NCBI GenBank assembly: GCA_903885795.1
Contig: CAISJV010000066.1
Location: 1-64,000 of the forward strand
Source: an uncultured delta proteobacterium
GTDB lineage: Bacteria > Desulfobacterota > Syntrophia > Syntrophales > UBA8958
Reading direction: 5' to 3'
Length of the DNA stretch: 64,000 bases
The notes beneath the pieces are model-generated. The model searched no databases and was not told where the DNA came from. It was given only the letters and a program-made list of their open reading frames with translations. This document shows, one piece after another, positions 50,018 through 59,791 of this stretch (its first letter is position 1; each line of letters opens with the position of its first letter). Made by a program: the position numbers and the translations under genes.

Positions 50018-51076
50018 TCAAATTTCTCCCCTATCTCTCATCTTTTCAACCGTTTCAAGCCACCCGGAAACGAGATCATATTGTGGAAGAAATCCTAATT
50101 CATTTCTTATCCGGCTACTATCTACGGCAATATCTTCAGTGAATTTTTCAATAGTTTTCCTGCCAATAGGAGATGCTCTTCCCAACATCTTCATAAGGTC
50201 CTCAACAATGCCAGTAACGACGTAAGCGGGACAAACAGGAAGTTTAAAAACAGGCGGATCGCGATCTAAGGCTTTGCATATTACTTTTATGATATCATTC
50301 ATGGTATGGTAATGACCATCTGAGACATTATAAATACGGCCGGCAGCTTTTGAATGACCTGCTGCGAGGACTGCTGCTGTAGCGACATCCTTGTCATAAA
50401 TCAGCGTCCGCCGATTGAGACCATTGCCGATAGGAATAAAGGGTAATTTGGAGGCATGACCCAATTTCCTCAGAAATTGGGATCGTGTCCCCAAATTACC
50501 TGCTAAGGCATGTATCAGCCGTTCGTAGTTTCCCTTGATGCGAGAACCATAAACCGCACCCAAACGCAACACGGTTCCCAATGGTTGACCGTCGGCACCC
50601 TTCGCATTCAAGACAATCTTTTCGGCCGCGAGTTTTGCCTGGGCATAAAAAGTGTCAGGATGAGTTGGCGACATCTCATTGAGTACTTGCCTATTTGCCT
50701 GCCCATATACTGCAATCGTACTGAACAGAACAACACGCTTGACGCCTGCATGAATGGCGGCATCTACTACCACTGCTGTACCACCAACATTGATGCGTTC
50801 GTATTTTTCTCGACTTTCTGGCGGCGGATTGACAATATGCAGAAGCGCTGCCATATGAACGACTGCATCCACGCCTTGCATCGCAGATTCAACGGCCGCC
50901 TTGTCCGTTACATCACCAATTACAACCTCTACGTTCGGAGGGTACATGCCTGATTCAGGGGCGTCGACAGAAAAGGTACAAATCCGATATCCGGCCTGAC
51001 ACAGCGCATGGACGACACGTGGCCCGATGGCACCTGTGGCACCAGTAGCGAGAACAAGTTTATTCTTTTCTGACAA
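50018..51076 (-). CDS. NAD-dependent epimerase/reductase (WbpV/Gne-like)
   Basis: An extended SDR of about 352 residues. Nucleotide motif ATGATGAIG near the N-terminus, catalytic YAQAKLAAE (YxxxK) and FSTIAVYG. Similar proteins next to WbpL-type transferases include UDP-4-keto-6-deoxy-GlcNAc reductases (WbpV, WreQ) and UDP-GlcNAc 4-epimerases; I cannot separate these. The start is uncertain: a TTG at 51076 with GAGGAAC close upstream is used, and a TTG at 51106 is also in frame. Both lie inside the end of the preceding glycosyltransferase gene, so coupling is likely. Confidence 0.85.
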   Translation of the reverse strand: MSEKNKLVLATGATGAIGPRVVHALCQAGYRICTFSVDAPESGMYPPNVEVVIGDVTDKAAVESAMQGVDAVVHMAALLHIVNPPPESREKYERINVGGTAVVVDAAIHAGVKRVVLFSTIAVYGQANRQVLNEMSPTHPDTFYAQAKLAAEKIVLNAKGADGQPLGTVLRLGAVYGSRIKGNYERLIHALAGNLGTRSQFLRKLGHASKLPFIPIGNGLNRRTLIYDKDVATAAVLAAGHSKAAGRIYNVSDGHYHTMNDIIKVICKALDRDPPVFKLPVCPAYVVTGIVEDLMKMLGRASPIGRKTIEKFTEDIAVDSSRIRNELGFLPQYDLVSGWLETVEKMRDRGEI

Positions 51077-52340
51077 AGTTCCTCGATCTTCCTGATTTGG
51101 AAACAAGAGTTTCTATTAACTCATGATACTGATTGGTCACAGCCACGCGAGCGTAATGACGAACAACATGTTCGCGCCCGGATATGCCCATTTTCTGCCA
51201 TTCTTGCCGGTTCTGGTATGCTCGCATGATCATTTCGGCCAAAACTTCAGCCGAGCCAGGTAATACAAAAGCCCCACACGAAGCCTCTCTTACCAAGCGT
51301 GCCAGATCAGAATTCTGGTCTGTGACAGCCAACACAGGACGAGCACACGCCATAATGCGATACACTTTCGAAGGTACAGCTTCAAAGCCCGTCTCAATTG
51401 CCTGCGGCACCAAGCATAGATCAGATGCAGCATAAGCCTGCCCCATCAGCAAATATGGCTGATAAGGTAAGAAGACAAATTTTTCAAGATTATAGCGATC
51501 GATTTTCTGTCGGAGGAACTCACGGAGGATACCATCACCCATCATCAAAAAACAAATGTCTGCCTCCTCTTTTAAGATTTTGGCGGCATCAATGAAATGC
51601 TCCAGCCCCTGAGCTGGCCCCATGTTACCTGCATAACTAACAACAAATTTGGTATATAGATTGTGTTTCCGGCTGAAATCATTGTCTTTTGGCAAAGGTG
51701 CCAAATCACTTACATCAACAAAATTTGGTATGACATGAACTTTATCGTTCGTTATGCCCTTCTCCAAGAGTTGCTCGCGCATTCGCGATGCAATCACCGT
51801 CACTGCCGACGATTTAGAATACACAAATTTTTCTAAGCGATACAGAATATCAATGATCGAACGATTTCGAACCGCGCCCAGTCGAATGGCGATATCCGGA
51901 TAGATTTCCTGAACATTATAAATATATGGCGCTCGGCGCATCCTGCCGAGCAACCAAGCACATAGTCCAATTGTCAAAGGCGGAGACGGTGTAATAATAA
52001 CGGACGGGCGAGGCACGATCGTCAATCCAGCTATGACACTAATAATATGGAAAAATGCCCATGCCAGAAGTCGCCACAATATATTTTGTCCCTTGGGGGG
52101 CATGAAGGTGTGATAAACGGTCATGCCGTGGTATTCACTCTGGTACAGTATTTCCCCCCATTTTGGTAGTAGGGGCTGATATCGCTCACTTTCCAAATTC
52201 CGGTTGTAATGAGGTATCGTTGTGATCACAGTCACCCGATGGCCATGCTTGCCCAGATCAACGGCAAGCTCGCCCATAATCTGTGCTGTCGATACACTAT
52301 CCGGCGGAAAAACAAGAGATAGCAACAAGACGTCAGCCAT
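51060..52340 (-). CDS. wbuB: WbuB-like glycosyltransferase (L-FucNAc transferase candidate)
   Basis: A 426-residue GT4 enzyme with a two-Rossmann layout. The acceptor domain has PPDSVSTAQIMGELAVDLGKHGHRVTVIT, and the donor domain YAGNMGPAQGLEHFIDAAKIL and VPSKVYRIMACARPVLAV. The order fnlA-fnlB-fnlC-wbuB seen here is the same as in the E. coli O26 locus, where WbuB is the FucNAc transferase; this supports the assignment. A weakly hydrophobic segment (WAFFHIISVIAGLTIVP) suggests membrane association. Confidence 0.87.
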   Translation of the reverse strand: MADVLLLSLVFPPDSVSTAQIMGELAVDLGKHGHRVTVITTIPHYNRNLESERYQPLLPKWGEILYQSEYHGMTVYHTFMPPKGQNILWRLLAWAFFHIISVIAGLTIVPRPSVIITPSPPLTIGLCAWLLGRMRRAPYIYNVQEIYPDIAIRLGAVRNRSIIDILYRLEKFVYSKSSAVTVIASRMREQLLEKGITNDKVHVIPNFVDVSDLAPLPKDNDFSRKHNLYTKFVVSYAGNMGPAQGLEHFIDAAKILKEEADICFLMMGDGILREFLRQKIDRYNLEKFVFLPYQPYLLMGQAYAASDLCLVPQAIETGFEAVPSKVYRIMACARPVLAVTDQNSDLARLVREASCGAFVLPGSAEVLAEMIMRAYQNRQEWQKMGISGREHVVRHYARVAVTNQYHELIETLVSKSGRSRNFVRKE

Positions 52341-52391
52341 AAAATTTCAATTCATTAAGTGCAACGAGATGGTAGCCAAGACTTCAAACCA

Positions 52392-53513
52392 TTAATACTT
52401 CTGCCAGACCACCCTGTTGACATAATCCGTATAGCTCAAGATGATCCGGACAACTTTTTCCGAGACGTTGGGGACATCATAATCCCGGACCAGCCGAAGG
52501 GCACGATCCACGCCCCTGGGTTGGCTTTCTAGCATGGCGAGGCACTCCTGCACCCTCGCCCAGTTCAAACCGACCATCATCACGGCCCCTTCTTCCATTC
52601 CCTCCGGTCGCTCATGGGCCTGGCGAATATTAAAGGCGGGAAAATTCAGAATAGACGATTCTTCCGTAATCGTCCCGCTGTCCGACAAGACGGCACGGGA
52701 ATTCATCTGGAGTTTCACATAATCGATCAGCCCGAAGGGTTTTTGCAGTTCCACCAGCTTTGGCAGTTCGATTCCTTCCTGCTCTATCCGTTTTCGCGTG
52801 CGGGGATGGGTGGTCATGATGATGCGCCTGCCGTATGCGGTAACCAAGCCTTGCAAAATCTCGATGAGCCCCTGGAAGTTACCTTCATTATCGATATTCT
52901 CTTCCCGGTGACAGCTTAGAACGAAATAATCCAGAGGCCTCAAGCTTAACGCTTCAAGCACGCCCGATCGTTCAATCTTCGGCATGTAATAATGAAGAAC
53001 TTCGAACATGGGACTGCCCGTCTTGATCACGCGGTCAGGTGGCAAACCCTCGCGCAGAAGATACTCGCGGCCGATGGTACTGTAAGGCATGTTGATGTCG
53101 CTGATGTGGTCCACGATCTTACGGTTGATCTCCTCCGGGACGCGTTGATCAAAGCAGCGATTCCCCGCTTCCATATGAAAGACAGGTATCTTGCGCCGTT
53201 TCGCCGGATAGGCCGCCAGGCAACTGTTCGTGTCCCCGAGAATCAATACCGCATCCGGTTTCTCAGCCGCCATAACATCATCGACCTTCGCGATGACAAG
53301 GCCGACGGTTTCCGCCGGGGTTTTCCCAGCCGCCGCCAGAAAGTGGTCCGGCACACGGATCTCCAGATCATCAAAAAAAATCTGGTTCAATTCATAATCA
53401 TAATTCTGGCCCGTATGGACGATGATATGGTGTGTATAACGTTCCAGTGCGGCGATCACCCGGCTCAGGCGAATGATTTCAGGCCGGGTGCCAACAATTG
53501 TCATGACTTTCAT
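52392..53513 (-). CDS. wbjD: UDP-N-acetyl-sugar 2-epimerase, last step of UDP-L-FucNAc (FnlC/WbjD/Cap5G)
   Basis: A 373-residue non-hydrolysing 2-epimerase of the WecB superfamily ([59 protein letters not shown]). Position directly after wbjB- and wbjC-type genes points to conversion of UDP-L-PneNAc to UDP-L-FucNAc rather than the GlcNAc/ManNAc step. ATG 53513 has AAGGAG five bases upstream. Confidence 0.92.
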   Translation of the reverse strand: MKVMTIVGTRPEIIRLSRVIAALERYTHHIIVHTGQNYDYELNQIFFDDLEIRVPDHFLAAAGKTPAETVGLVIAKVDDVMAAEKPDAVLILGDTNSCLAAYPAKRRKIPVFHMEAGNRCFDQRVPEEINRKIVDHISDINMPYSTIGREYLLREGLPPDRVIKTGSPMFEVLHYYMPKIERSGVLEALSLRPLDYFVLSCHREENIDNEGNFQGLIEILQGLVTAYGRRIIMTTHPRTRKRIEQEGIELPKLVELQKPFGLIDYVKLQMNSRAVLSDSGTITEESSILNFPAFNIRQAHERPEGMEEGAVMMVGLNWARVQECLAMLESQPRGVDRALRLVRDYDVPNVSEKVVRIILSYTDYVNRVVWQKY

Positions 53514-53533
53514 AGAGACTCCTTCCAAATTAT

Positions 53534-54649
53534 TCACACCACCATCCCAAAGGCATCAGGTATATCCGGATCAAAAATTTCATCCGCCCAGAAAAGCACG
53601 ATCAGATCGATTTGACCCACGTTCTCGATAGCATGGGTGTATCCTGGCGGGATATCGACCACGCGGAACTCACGGCCGGAAACGGGGTATTCGATGGCAT
53701 CTCCACCAAGTATATGGCGAAAGCGGATCACCGCATTCCCTTCCAGGACGACAAACTTTTCCACCTTTGTATCATGATAATGGTTGCCCCTCATGATCCC
53801 CGGTCGGGTACGCGATACGAAAATCTGGCCGATGTGGGGCGATTTAATCAGCTCAGTCAGCTCCCCCCGGGGATCGATGCGCTGGGTTAATGCATAGGCG
53901 AAGGAATCCGCGGGAAGATACGAAACATAGGTCGCATAGAGGGCGCGTACAAAAGGATCGCTAATGTCCGGCAGGACAAGGCTGACCCGGCCGTCCCTAA
54001 AGCCCTTGATCTTTTCGGCAAGGGCACCTAGGGATATTCGATACGTCGGTTTCACCAGGCAATACTTACCATCTGAAACAGGCAAGAGGCCATCCATGAC
54101 ACCGATAAAGGCGCGGATCACATCATCAACATAGATCAGTTCAATTTCTCTTGCCGAGTCAGAGATGGAAATGGGCAGATTGCGCGCGATGTTGTGAGAG
54201 AAAGTAGCTACCACGGAATTGTAATTGGGCAGGCACCATTTGCCGAAGACGCCAGACAGGCGAAAGACAAAGACCGAGGCACCCGTTTCCTTACCAAAGT
54301 CGAACACGGTCTCTTCCGCCTGTTGCTTTGAAACCCCATAAGGGTTATCCAGAGCAGCCTGTGTGGATGAGGAAAGCACAATCAAAGGTAAGCGTCCCAA
54401 CTGCCGTAAGCCATCGCAAACCTGCCGCGTCAAATCAAAATTTCCTGAGCTGAACTCCTCAACCCGCGCTGGCCGATTCACCCCGGCCAAGTGATAAATC
54501 ACATCCGCCTTGCCCAGCCCTTCCTCCAAGAGACCTGACAAGGAATCCAGATCGTGCTCGATGACGTCAACGTCTACCCTTCGCTTTAGCGCGACAATCA
54601 AGTTTTTTCCAATAAACCCCTTCGCACCGGTTACCAAAACAGACTTCAT
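53534..54649 (-). CDS. wbjC: bifunctional reductase/cupin epimerase (FnlB/WbjC/Cap5F)
   Basis: A 371-residue protein. The N-terminal SDR (about 1-245, [21 protein letters not shown]) is followed by a C-terminal cupin (about 270-370, [33 protein letters not shown]). This fusion is specific to Cap5F/WbjC, which handles C3 epimerisation and C4 reduction on the path to UDP-L-PneNAc. Ribosome site AAGGAAG. Confidence 0.93.
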   Translation of the reverse strand: MKSVLVTGAKGFIGKNLIVALKRRVDVDVIEHDLDSLSGLLEEGLGKADVIYHLAGVNRPARVEEFSSGNFDLTRQVCDGLRQLGRLPLIVLSSSTQAALDNPYGVSKQQAEETVFDFGKETGASVFVFRLSGVFGKWCLPNYNSVVATFSHNIARNLPISISDSAREIELIYVDDVIRAFIGVMDGLLPVSDGKYCLVKPTYRISLGALAEKIKGFRDGRVSLVLPDISDPFVRALYATYVSYLPADSFAYALTQRIDPRGELTELIKSPHIGQIFVSRTRPGIMRGNHYHDTKVEKFVVLEGNAVIRFRHILGGDAIEYPVSGREFRVVDIPPGYTHAIENVGQIDLIVLFWADEIFDPDIPDAFGMVV

Positions 54650-54671
54650 TGCACTTCCTTTATCGCATCCA

Positions 54672-55715
54672 CTACAATGCGATCTTCCCCGTTTCCAGGG
54701 ACGACCTTACAAAATCCAGTTTAAGCAGCAATTCAATCATTCCATCCTCATCCAACTGTTGCGTATTGTGTGAATGATAATCCTCATGACCGGAAATCTC
54801 CGTTACGCCTTCAGTGAAATAGCAAGCATAGTTCAAGTCACGGATATCTGGAGAAATCCGGTAATAACTGCCCATATCTTCAGCACGTGCCATCTCTTCG
54901 CGTGTCAGTAACGTCTCATAAAGCTTTTCTCCATGCCTTGTACCGATGATGCGGATTTCATTTCTTCCTTTGAACAGCTTTTTTAGTGCTTTGGCCAATG
55001 TTTCAATTGACGCTGCCGGCGCCTTTTGGACAAAAATATCACCAGGATTGCCATTTTCAAAAGCATAGATCACCAGATCCACTGCATTATCAATGGACAT
55101 CATAAAACGGGTCATATTCGGATCAGTTATGGTCAATGGTTCACCGGCCAGAATCTGGCCGATAAAAAGAGGAATAACGGAACCGCGTGACCCCATGACG
55201 TTGCCGTAGCGGGTACCGCAAAATATCGTTTCCGCGGTCCCATTAGAACGCACTTGGGCAATCATCAGCTTTTCCATCAGGGCCTTGGACATGCCCATTG
55301 CGTTTATCGGATAAACAGCTTTGTCGGTACTCAGAACAATTACATTTTTAACATTACAAGCCAAAGCAGCCTTCATTACATTGTCCGCGCCAAGCGCATT
55401 TGTCCGGATTGCTTCCATCGGAAAAAATTCACAGGAGGGCACCTGCTTAAGAGCTGCCGCATGAAAAACCAGGTCAACATTTTCCATCGCGGAATGGATA
55501 CTGTCATAATCTCTGACGTCTCCTATATAGAATTTTACTTGCGGATTCTTCAAAGTATTGCGCATTTCATCATGTTTTTTTTCGTCACGGCTGAATATGC
55601 GAATTTCCCCGACTTCGGTTTGAAGAAACCTTCTTAAGACGGCATTCCCGAAAGTGCCTGTACCGCCTGTGATCATAATTGTTTTACCGGAAAACATACT
55701 GATTGATTTTTTCAA
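54672..55715 (-). CDS. wbjB: UDP-GlcNAc 4,6-dehydratase/5-epimerase (FnlA/WbjB/Cap5E)
   Basis: A 347-residue SDR. ITGGTGTFGNAVLRRFL is the NAD motif, and AALKQVPSCEFFPMEAIRTN and STDKAVYPINAMGMSKALMEKLM are the signature of inverting 4,6-dehydratases; the Met-Gly-Met-Ser-Lys variant replaces Tyr at the usual YxxxK position, as in Cap5E/FlaA1-type members. It starts the UDP-L-FucNAc pathway. TTG 55715 is preferred because AAGGAG lies 8 bases upstream; ATG 55697 has no site. Confidence 0.93.
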   Translation of the reverse strand: MKKSISMFSGKTIMITGGTGTFGNAVLRRFLQTEVGEIRIFSRDEKKHDEMRNTLKNPQVKFYIGDVRDYDSIHSAMENVDLVFHAAALKQVPSCEFFPMEAIRTNALGADNVMKAALACNVKNVIVLSTDKAVYPINAMGMSKALMEKLMIAQVRSNGTAETIFCGTRYGNVMGSRGSVIPLFIGQILAGEPLTITDPNMTRFMMSIDNAVDLVIYAFENGNPGDIFVQKAPAASIETLAKALKKLFKGRNEIRIIGTRHGEKLYETLLTREEMARAEDMGSYYRISPDIRDLNYACYFTEGVTEISGHEDYHSHNTQQLDEDGMIELLLKLDFVRSSLETGKIAL

Positions 55716-55809
55716 TTATTTTTCTCCTTCCAACTTAGGCCTGAACAAACACGCCGAATGCTGGCTGATTTTGAATGATTATAACTATACTTCGAGCCGC
55801 TTAATTTAA

Positions 55810-57192
55810 TCATTTCAACCAACCCGGCACCAATGAACGCATGTAGGAAAGAAACGGGTACCGGTAATAAATTTCCTTGAGATGAAAGTTCAAAAGCGGA
55901 ACAAGGCCACCCTTTTGTCTGGCAATCCCGCGCATCAACCTCTGACGAAGAGCACACATTTCCTTATATGAATATTCCTGCAGGTTATACGGTACATCAT
56001 CGGAGCGAAGCCAATAATCATGGCCTATAAACCCATTAGCACAAGCCTCGCTGAACACCCGGGTACCCGGCAAAAGCCAGAGAAGGGATGCTCCAATAGA
56101 TGAATGAGGCTTAATGGTTCCAGTCATATCAATCGTTTCATCAATGGTAGCTATCGTTTCGCCTTTATTTCCAACCATCAGATATGCCCGTGGTTTTATA
56201 CCGGCCTTGTGTACCAGTTCAAAAGCCCGTTCTATATCCGTGCGGGTTTGTTTCTTGTTGATATTTTTAAGGATGATATCGCTGCCGCTTTCTACACCAA
56301 AGTCTATGCTTACGCAGCCACTGCGGTGCATGAGTTCCAGTAATTCCCGATTCACCATTTTTACATGGCTGCAACAAGACCATGATACATTCCATCTTTG
56401 GCGGATAATTTCTTCGCAAATGGTTGATACTCGCTGATGGTTAACGAGGAAATTATCATCAAAAAAATAAATTGATCTTACTTGATGGGCTTCACTTAAC
56501 CACTTCATTTCCTTTATAATATTGTTTGCTGAACGATATCGCCATTTTTGCCCCCAGAATTGTGTTGATCCGCAATAGGTACAATCAAAAACACAACCAC
56601 GGGAGGAAATAATAGCGGCGGTAGGGCAGGGCAGGGTTGGAAACCCCGCATAGCGCGAGAAACTGAAGTGGGGGAAACCTTGATAAAACGGAAAAGGCAG
56701 ATCATCAAGATTTGAGATAAGCTCTCTCGCCGTAAAGTCTAAAACCGCATTTTCGGGACCACGCAGGGCAAGCCCCGGAATTCCTTTGAGATCCCGATTT
56801 TCTTTCCAAGCCGTCAACAGTTCCTGAAATGTTTGCTCGCCCTCCCCGACCACTACTGCTTCGGCGTAAGTTTTCAGGAAAACATGCACCGGATAAAGAC
56901 TGGCATGAGGACCGCCCAGAACAAGAAAAACAGATGGAAGCTTTTTTTTAAGCTCATGGCAAAGCTCCCAAACTCTACCCCGATCTATAGTCCAGCAGGT
57001 AATCCCGATTATATCGGGACTATAATAATAAGCCTGGCGGACAACGTCGGAAATTGTAGAAAACCCGCTATCGATAAGGAGAGTATCATACCCGGCATAA
57101 TGAGATATTGCCCCCAGAGACGCAATGCCCACTGGAGGGAAATCAGGCTTTTGTAAACGTGACGGTGGATTGCTGATCAAAAGGACTTTCAA
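55810..57192 (-). CDS. B12-binding radical SAM protein in the O-antigen locus
   Basis: A 460-residue enzyme. N-terminal cobalamin-binding domain (about 1-140, MKVLLISNPPSRLQKPDFPPVGIASLGA, VLGGPHASLYP, VVGEGEQTF) and radical SAM domain with standard CX3CX2C (SSRGCVFDCTYCG, about 195-205), then GVESGSDIILKNINKKQTR. Members of this class often methylate or rearrange unactivated carbons. Between sugar-nucleotide genes it may modify an O-antigen sugar or lipid carrier; that is inference. TTG start at 57192 with GGGAAA upstream. Confidence 0.88.
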   Translation of the reverse strand: MKVLLISNPPSRLQKPDFPPVGIASLGAISHYAGYDTLLIDSGFSTISDVVRQAYYYSPDIIGITCWTIDRGRVWELCHELKKKLPSVFLVLGGPHASLYPVHVFLKTYAEAVVVGEGEQTFQELLTAWKENRDLKGIPGLALRGPENAVLDFTARELISNLDDLPFPFYQGFPHFSFSRYAGFPTLPCPTAAIISSRGCVFDCTYCGSTQFWGQKWRYRSANNIIKEMKWLSEAHQVRSIYFFDDNFLVNHQRVSTICEEIIRQRWNVSWSCCSHVKMVNRELLELMHRSGCVSIDFGVESGSDIILKNINKKQTRTDIERAFELVHKAGIKPRAYLMVGNKGETIATIDETIDMTGTIKPHSSIGASLLWLLPGTRVFSEACANGFIGHDYWLRSDDVPYNLQEYSYKEMCALRQRLMRGIARQKGGLVPLLNFHLKEIYYRYPFLSYMRSLVPGWLK

Positions 57193-57207
57193 TTTAAATT
57201 TCCCAAT

Positions 57208-57990
57208 CTATAATACATTGTAATGTTCTCCGATGAGCGCATCTTTTTCCGCCCTGTCCGGATAATTTATGAGTACGGCCCTGTAAATACCTTTAAAAAC
57301 AAATAAACTGCCGGCGGCGGCACCAATTATGCCGTATTTCTTTATTAACTGGCCGAGATCATCCAGCGATCCTGCCCCCCCCAGCACAGTTATCGGCACA
57401 GTTACTGATTGCCGAATTTTATCAATTAACTTAAAGTCATAACCTTTCATAGTTCCGTCATTGTCAATAGAATTAACCACTATTTCGCCAACTCCGAGAT
57501 TTGCCAGCTGCTGAGAAAAATCTACCGGACAATTACCGGTGCTCCTTTTCCCGTTGTGAATCCGAACTTCATAATTTCCGCCGATCATTTTTTTCTTGAC
57601 GTCAATAACCGCAACCACGCTTTGGCTGCCGAGTTTAACGGCTATTTGGGAAACTAGCGCCGGGGTATCCACGGCGGCGGAACTTAACGCCACCTTCTCC
57701 ACGCCCAGACTAATAATTCTTTGGGCCTGCTCAACCGTCTTAACCCCGCCACCATAACACAGGGGCATGCGGCATTCGGCCGCAAGATTTTCAATCATTT
57801 TGAAGTCTGGTTCCAGATTGTGGGAAGAAGCATCAATGTCCAGAACCATCAGTTCGTCAACTTCCTTCTCATTGAAAATCCGCACCGCGTTAATGGGATC
57901 GCCCAGATACTTACCGTCTTTGAAATTGACGGTTTTTACAAGTCCTTTATTTCTGACAAGCAGGCAGGGGATAATTCTTGATCGCAGCAT
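57208..57990 (-). CDS. hisF: HisF-like cyclase subunit for sugar amidotransfer
   Basis: A 260-residue TIM-barrel protein of the HisF family (MLRSRIIPCLLVRNKGLVKT, LDIDAS, CYGGGVKTVEQAQRI, GGAGSLDDL). Adjacent hisH and wbpG genes show it is the LPS-type HisF paralogue, thought to deliver ammonia through its barrel to WbpG, rather than the histidine enzyme. ATG 57990 begins 1 base after the hisH stop with GGAATT upstream. Confidence 0.92.
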   Translation of the reverse strand: MLRSRIIPCLLVRNKGLVKTVNFKDGKYLGDPINAVRIFNEKEVDELMVLDIDASSHNLEPDFKMIENLAAECRMPLCYGGGVKTVEQAQRIISLGVEKVALSSAAVDTPALVSQIAVKLGSQSVVAVIDVKKKMIGGNYEVRIHNGKRSTGNCPVDFSQQLANLGVGEIVVNSIDNDGTMKGYDFKLIDKIRQSVTVPITVLGGAGSLDDLGQLIKKYGIIGAAAGSLFVFKGIYRAVLINYPDRAEKDALIGEHYNVL

Positions 57991-57991
57991 A

Positions 57992-58606
57992 TTATAATTC
58001 CGCAAAGTTTATTAAAAGCTGAATGCCCCATTGATGGCTCTTTTCCGGGTGAAATTGAACGCCGAAAATATTGTCGGAATGAACAGCCGAGGCAAACGGC
58101 CCGCCATAATCAGTAACAGCAAGGACATCCTCGCTTCTCTGACAATTAAAATAATAGGAATGCAAAAAATAAAAGCGGCTGACTGCGTCAATATCTTTTA
58201 ATAACCCGTTTTTTTTAACCGGCCCAACATTATTCCAACCCATATGAGGAAGGTGCGTGGCGGAAGTTAATCGGGAAGAGTCAAACTTTTTCACCTCGCC
58301 CACAATCCACCCCAACCCGGGTAATTTCCCCTCTTCGCTTGTGTGCGCCATAATCTGCATTCCAACGCAAATGCCCAACACAGGCAACCGCCGCGTAAGC
58401 GCAATTTCATCAAGAGACTGCCGCATACCTGATTGTTCCAGCAATCGTATCGCGTGATCAAAAGCTCCGACACCGGGCAGAATGATTTTAGTAACATTTT
58501 TTAAATCATCAGACCGGGAAACAATCAGGAAGGGAATACCTTCTCTGCTGTATATATTAGCAAAGGCTTTAATATTCCCCAGCCCGTAATCAATTATACC
58601 AATCAT
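57992..58606 (-). CDS. hisH: HisH-like glutamine amidotransferase subunit
   Basis: A 204-residue class I glutaminase. Catalytic Cys in LGICVGMQIM and His/Glu in FGVQFHPEKSH; it starts MIGIIDYGLGNIKAF. It should release ammonia from glutamine for the HisF/WbpG partner. Overlaps wbpG by 4 bases and is followed 1 base later by hisF, so three subunits are co-translated. Confidence 0.93.
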   Translation of the reverse strand: MIGIIDYGLGNIKAFANIYSREGIPFLIVSRSDDLKNVTKIILPGVGAFDHAIRLLEQSGMRQSLDEIALTRRLPVLGICVGMQIMAHTSEEGKLPGLGWIVGEVKKFDSSRLTSATHLPHMGWNNVGPVKKNGLLKDIDAVSRFYFLHSYYFNCQRSEDVLAVTDYGGPFASAVHSDNIFGVQFHPEKSHQWGIQLLINFAEL

Positions 58607-59742
58607 CGCATAACTCTTTTTTCCACACCGAGCATTTGCAGCACCCGCGTTCCTAAATTTATCAGTGCCAGATTGTTTTTGTAATCCCGGTAAGTTTTTT
58701 TTTCGCCATGGAACAGTTCCCAGAGTTCGGCAACCGTTAAATCCAGCTTTTTCGCAACATATTCAAATTCCTGAGAAATGGTTTGTTCGTCTAGATCCAA
58801 TTTGGCTATGCGTTCTATGGCCTCTTCCCGAGTCATCTGTTTAGTCAAAATCAAACTTGAAAAGTAAGTCCTTCGCTTATCATAACCAAACTTCTTAGGA
58901 AGCCAATAACCCTCATAGAATCTTGTAAAACGGGATTCATGGTGTTTATGTTCATATCGCTGCCAGCCAAAGCGGGCAACTAATTCTTGGATGGCATTCT
59001 CTTTTATATAGGGCATATAATCTAATGGTTTAATTACTCTTACACCCTTAACAAATCTGTAGTATAGTTTATACTTAAAAATATCTGCAGTCGGAAATGT
59101 TTTTAAAGGCCGTTGCCCAAAGCGTTGATGAATATCTCTAACATGACGCATATCCGTCAAATAGTATGTCCATTCTAATGGGCCACGTACACATTCAGTT
59201 GAATAGTTTGCTCCTGTTATAATGTACTTAAAATTATTTTTTGCCGCAAAGTTATAAAGAGCTGAAAAAATAGCGAGGTCCTGCGGCAAATCCTGATACG
59301 GAACCTGAGATTTAAGAAATGCAACTTGCAAATCTTTCATCTCAAGCCAGTCAACAACTTCCGTGTGCAAATCAAGATGGAGTCCATCTATCATCTTGTT
59401 AACGTTACTTACACTTAGATCCGAGTTCCATCCGGTATCGATATGAAATATCAAGGGTTTTAGACCAAATTTTTCTTTGGCAAGATAGGTTATGTATGAG
59501 CTGTCAACACCGCCGCTTATACCAATTAAACAATCATGGTCACGGCCTTGGCCGTCTTGTTTGATCTTTTCGATTACCGGGGCAAGCATCTTCTCCCCCT
59601 GCTCGTCGGGATGCCAATTGGGCAGAATATCATTATAGTAATTGCAGCAATAATCGCACCAGCCGCGCTCATCGAAAACGATGCCGGGGTCGGAGGTATC
59701 CATGATGCAATTAGAACATATTTGATATTTGCGTTCACTCAT
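58603..59742 (-). CDS. wbpG: N-acetyl sugar amidotransferase WbpG/PseA family
   Basis: A 379-residue PP-loop ATPase-type enzyme. N-terminal zinc-binding Cys motifs (CSNCIMDTSDPGIVFDERGWCDYC) and the PP-loop ISGGVDSSYITYLA are visible. In Pseudomonas WbpG with HisH2/HisF2, and in PseA, the family turns an acetamido group into an acetamidino group on a diamino sugar. The trio here therefore predicts an amidino-substituted O-antigen sugar. ATG 59742 is set by GGAG eight bases upstream and by the conserved MSERKYQICSNC start. Confidence 0.92.
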   Translation of the reverse strand: MSERKYQICSNCIMDTSDPGIVFDERGWCDYCCNYYNDILPNWHPDEQGEKMLAPVIEKIKQDGQGRDHDCLIGISGGVDSSYITYLAKEKFGLKPLIFHIDTGWNSDLSVSNVNKMIDGLHLDLHTEVVDWLEMKDLQVAFLKSQVPYQDLPQDLAIFSALYNFAAKNNFKYIITGANYSTECVRGPLEWTYYLTDMRHVRDIHQRFGQRPLKTFPTADIFKYKLYYRFVKGVRVIKPLDYMPYIKENAIQELVARFGWQRYEHKHHESRFTRFYEGYWLPKKFGYDKRRTYFSSLILTKQMTREEAIERIAKLDLDEQTISQEFEYVAKKLDLTVAELWELFHGEKKTYRDYKNNLALINLGTRVLQMLGVEKRVMR

Positions 59743-59791
59743 CTTTGAATCTCCAAAAGTAGACTTAACCAATACTCTTAATAAATTAGCT

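Noticed and set aside
57208-58606. HisF/HisH as histidine biosynthesis genes
   Set aside because: No other his genes are present and wbpG is directly coupled, the known arrangement for sugar amidotransfer.
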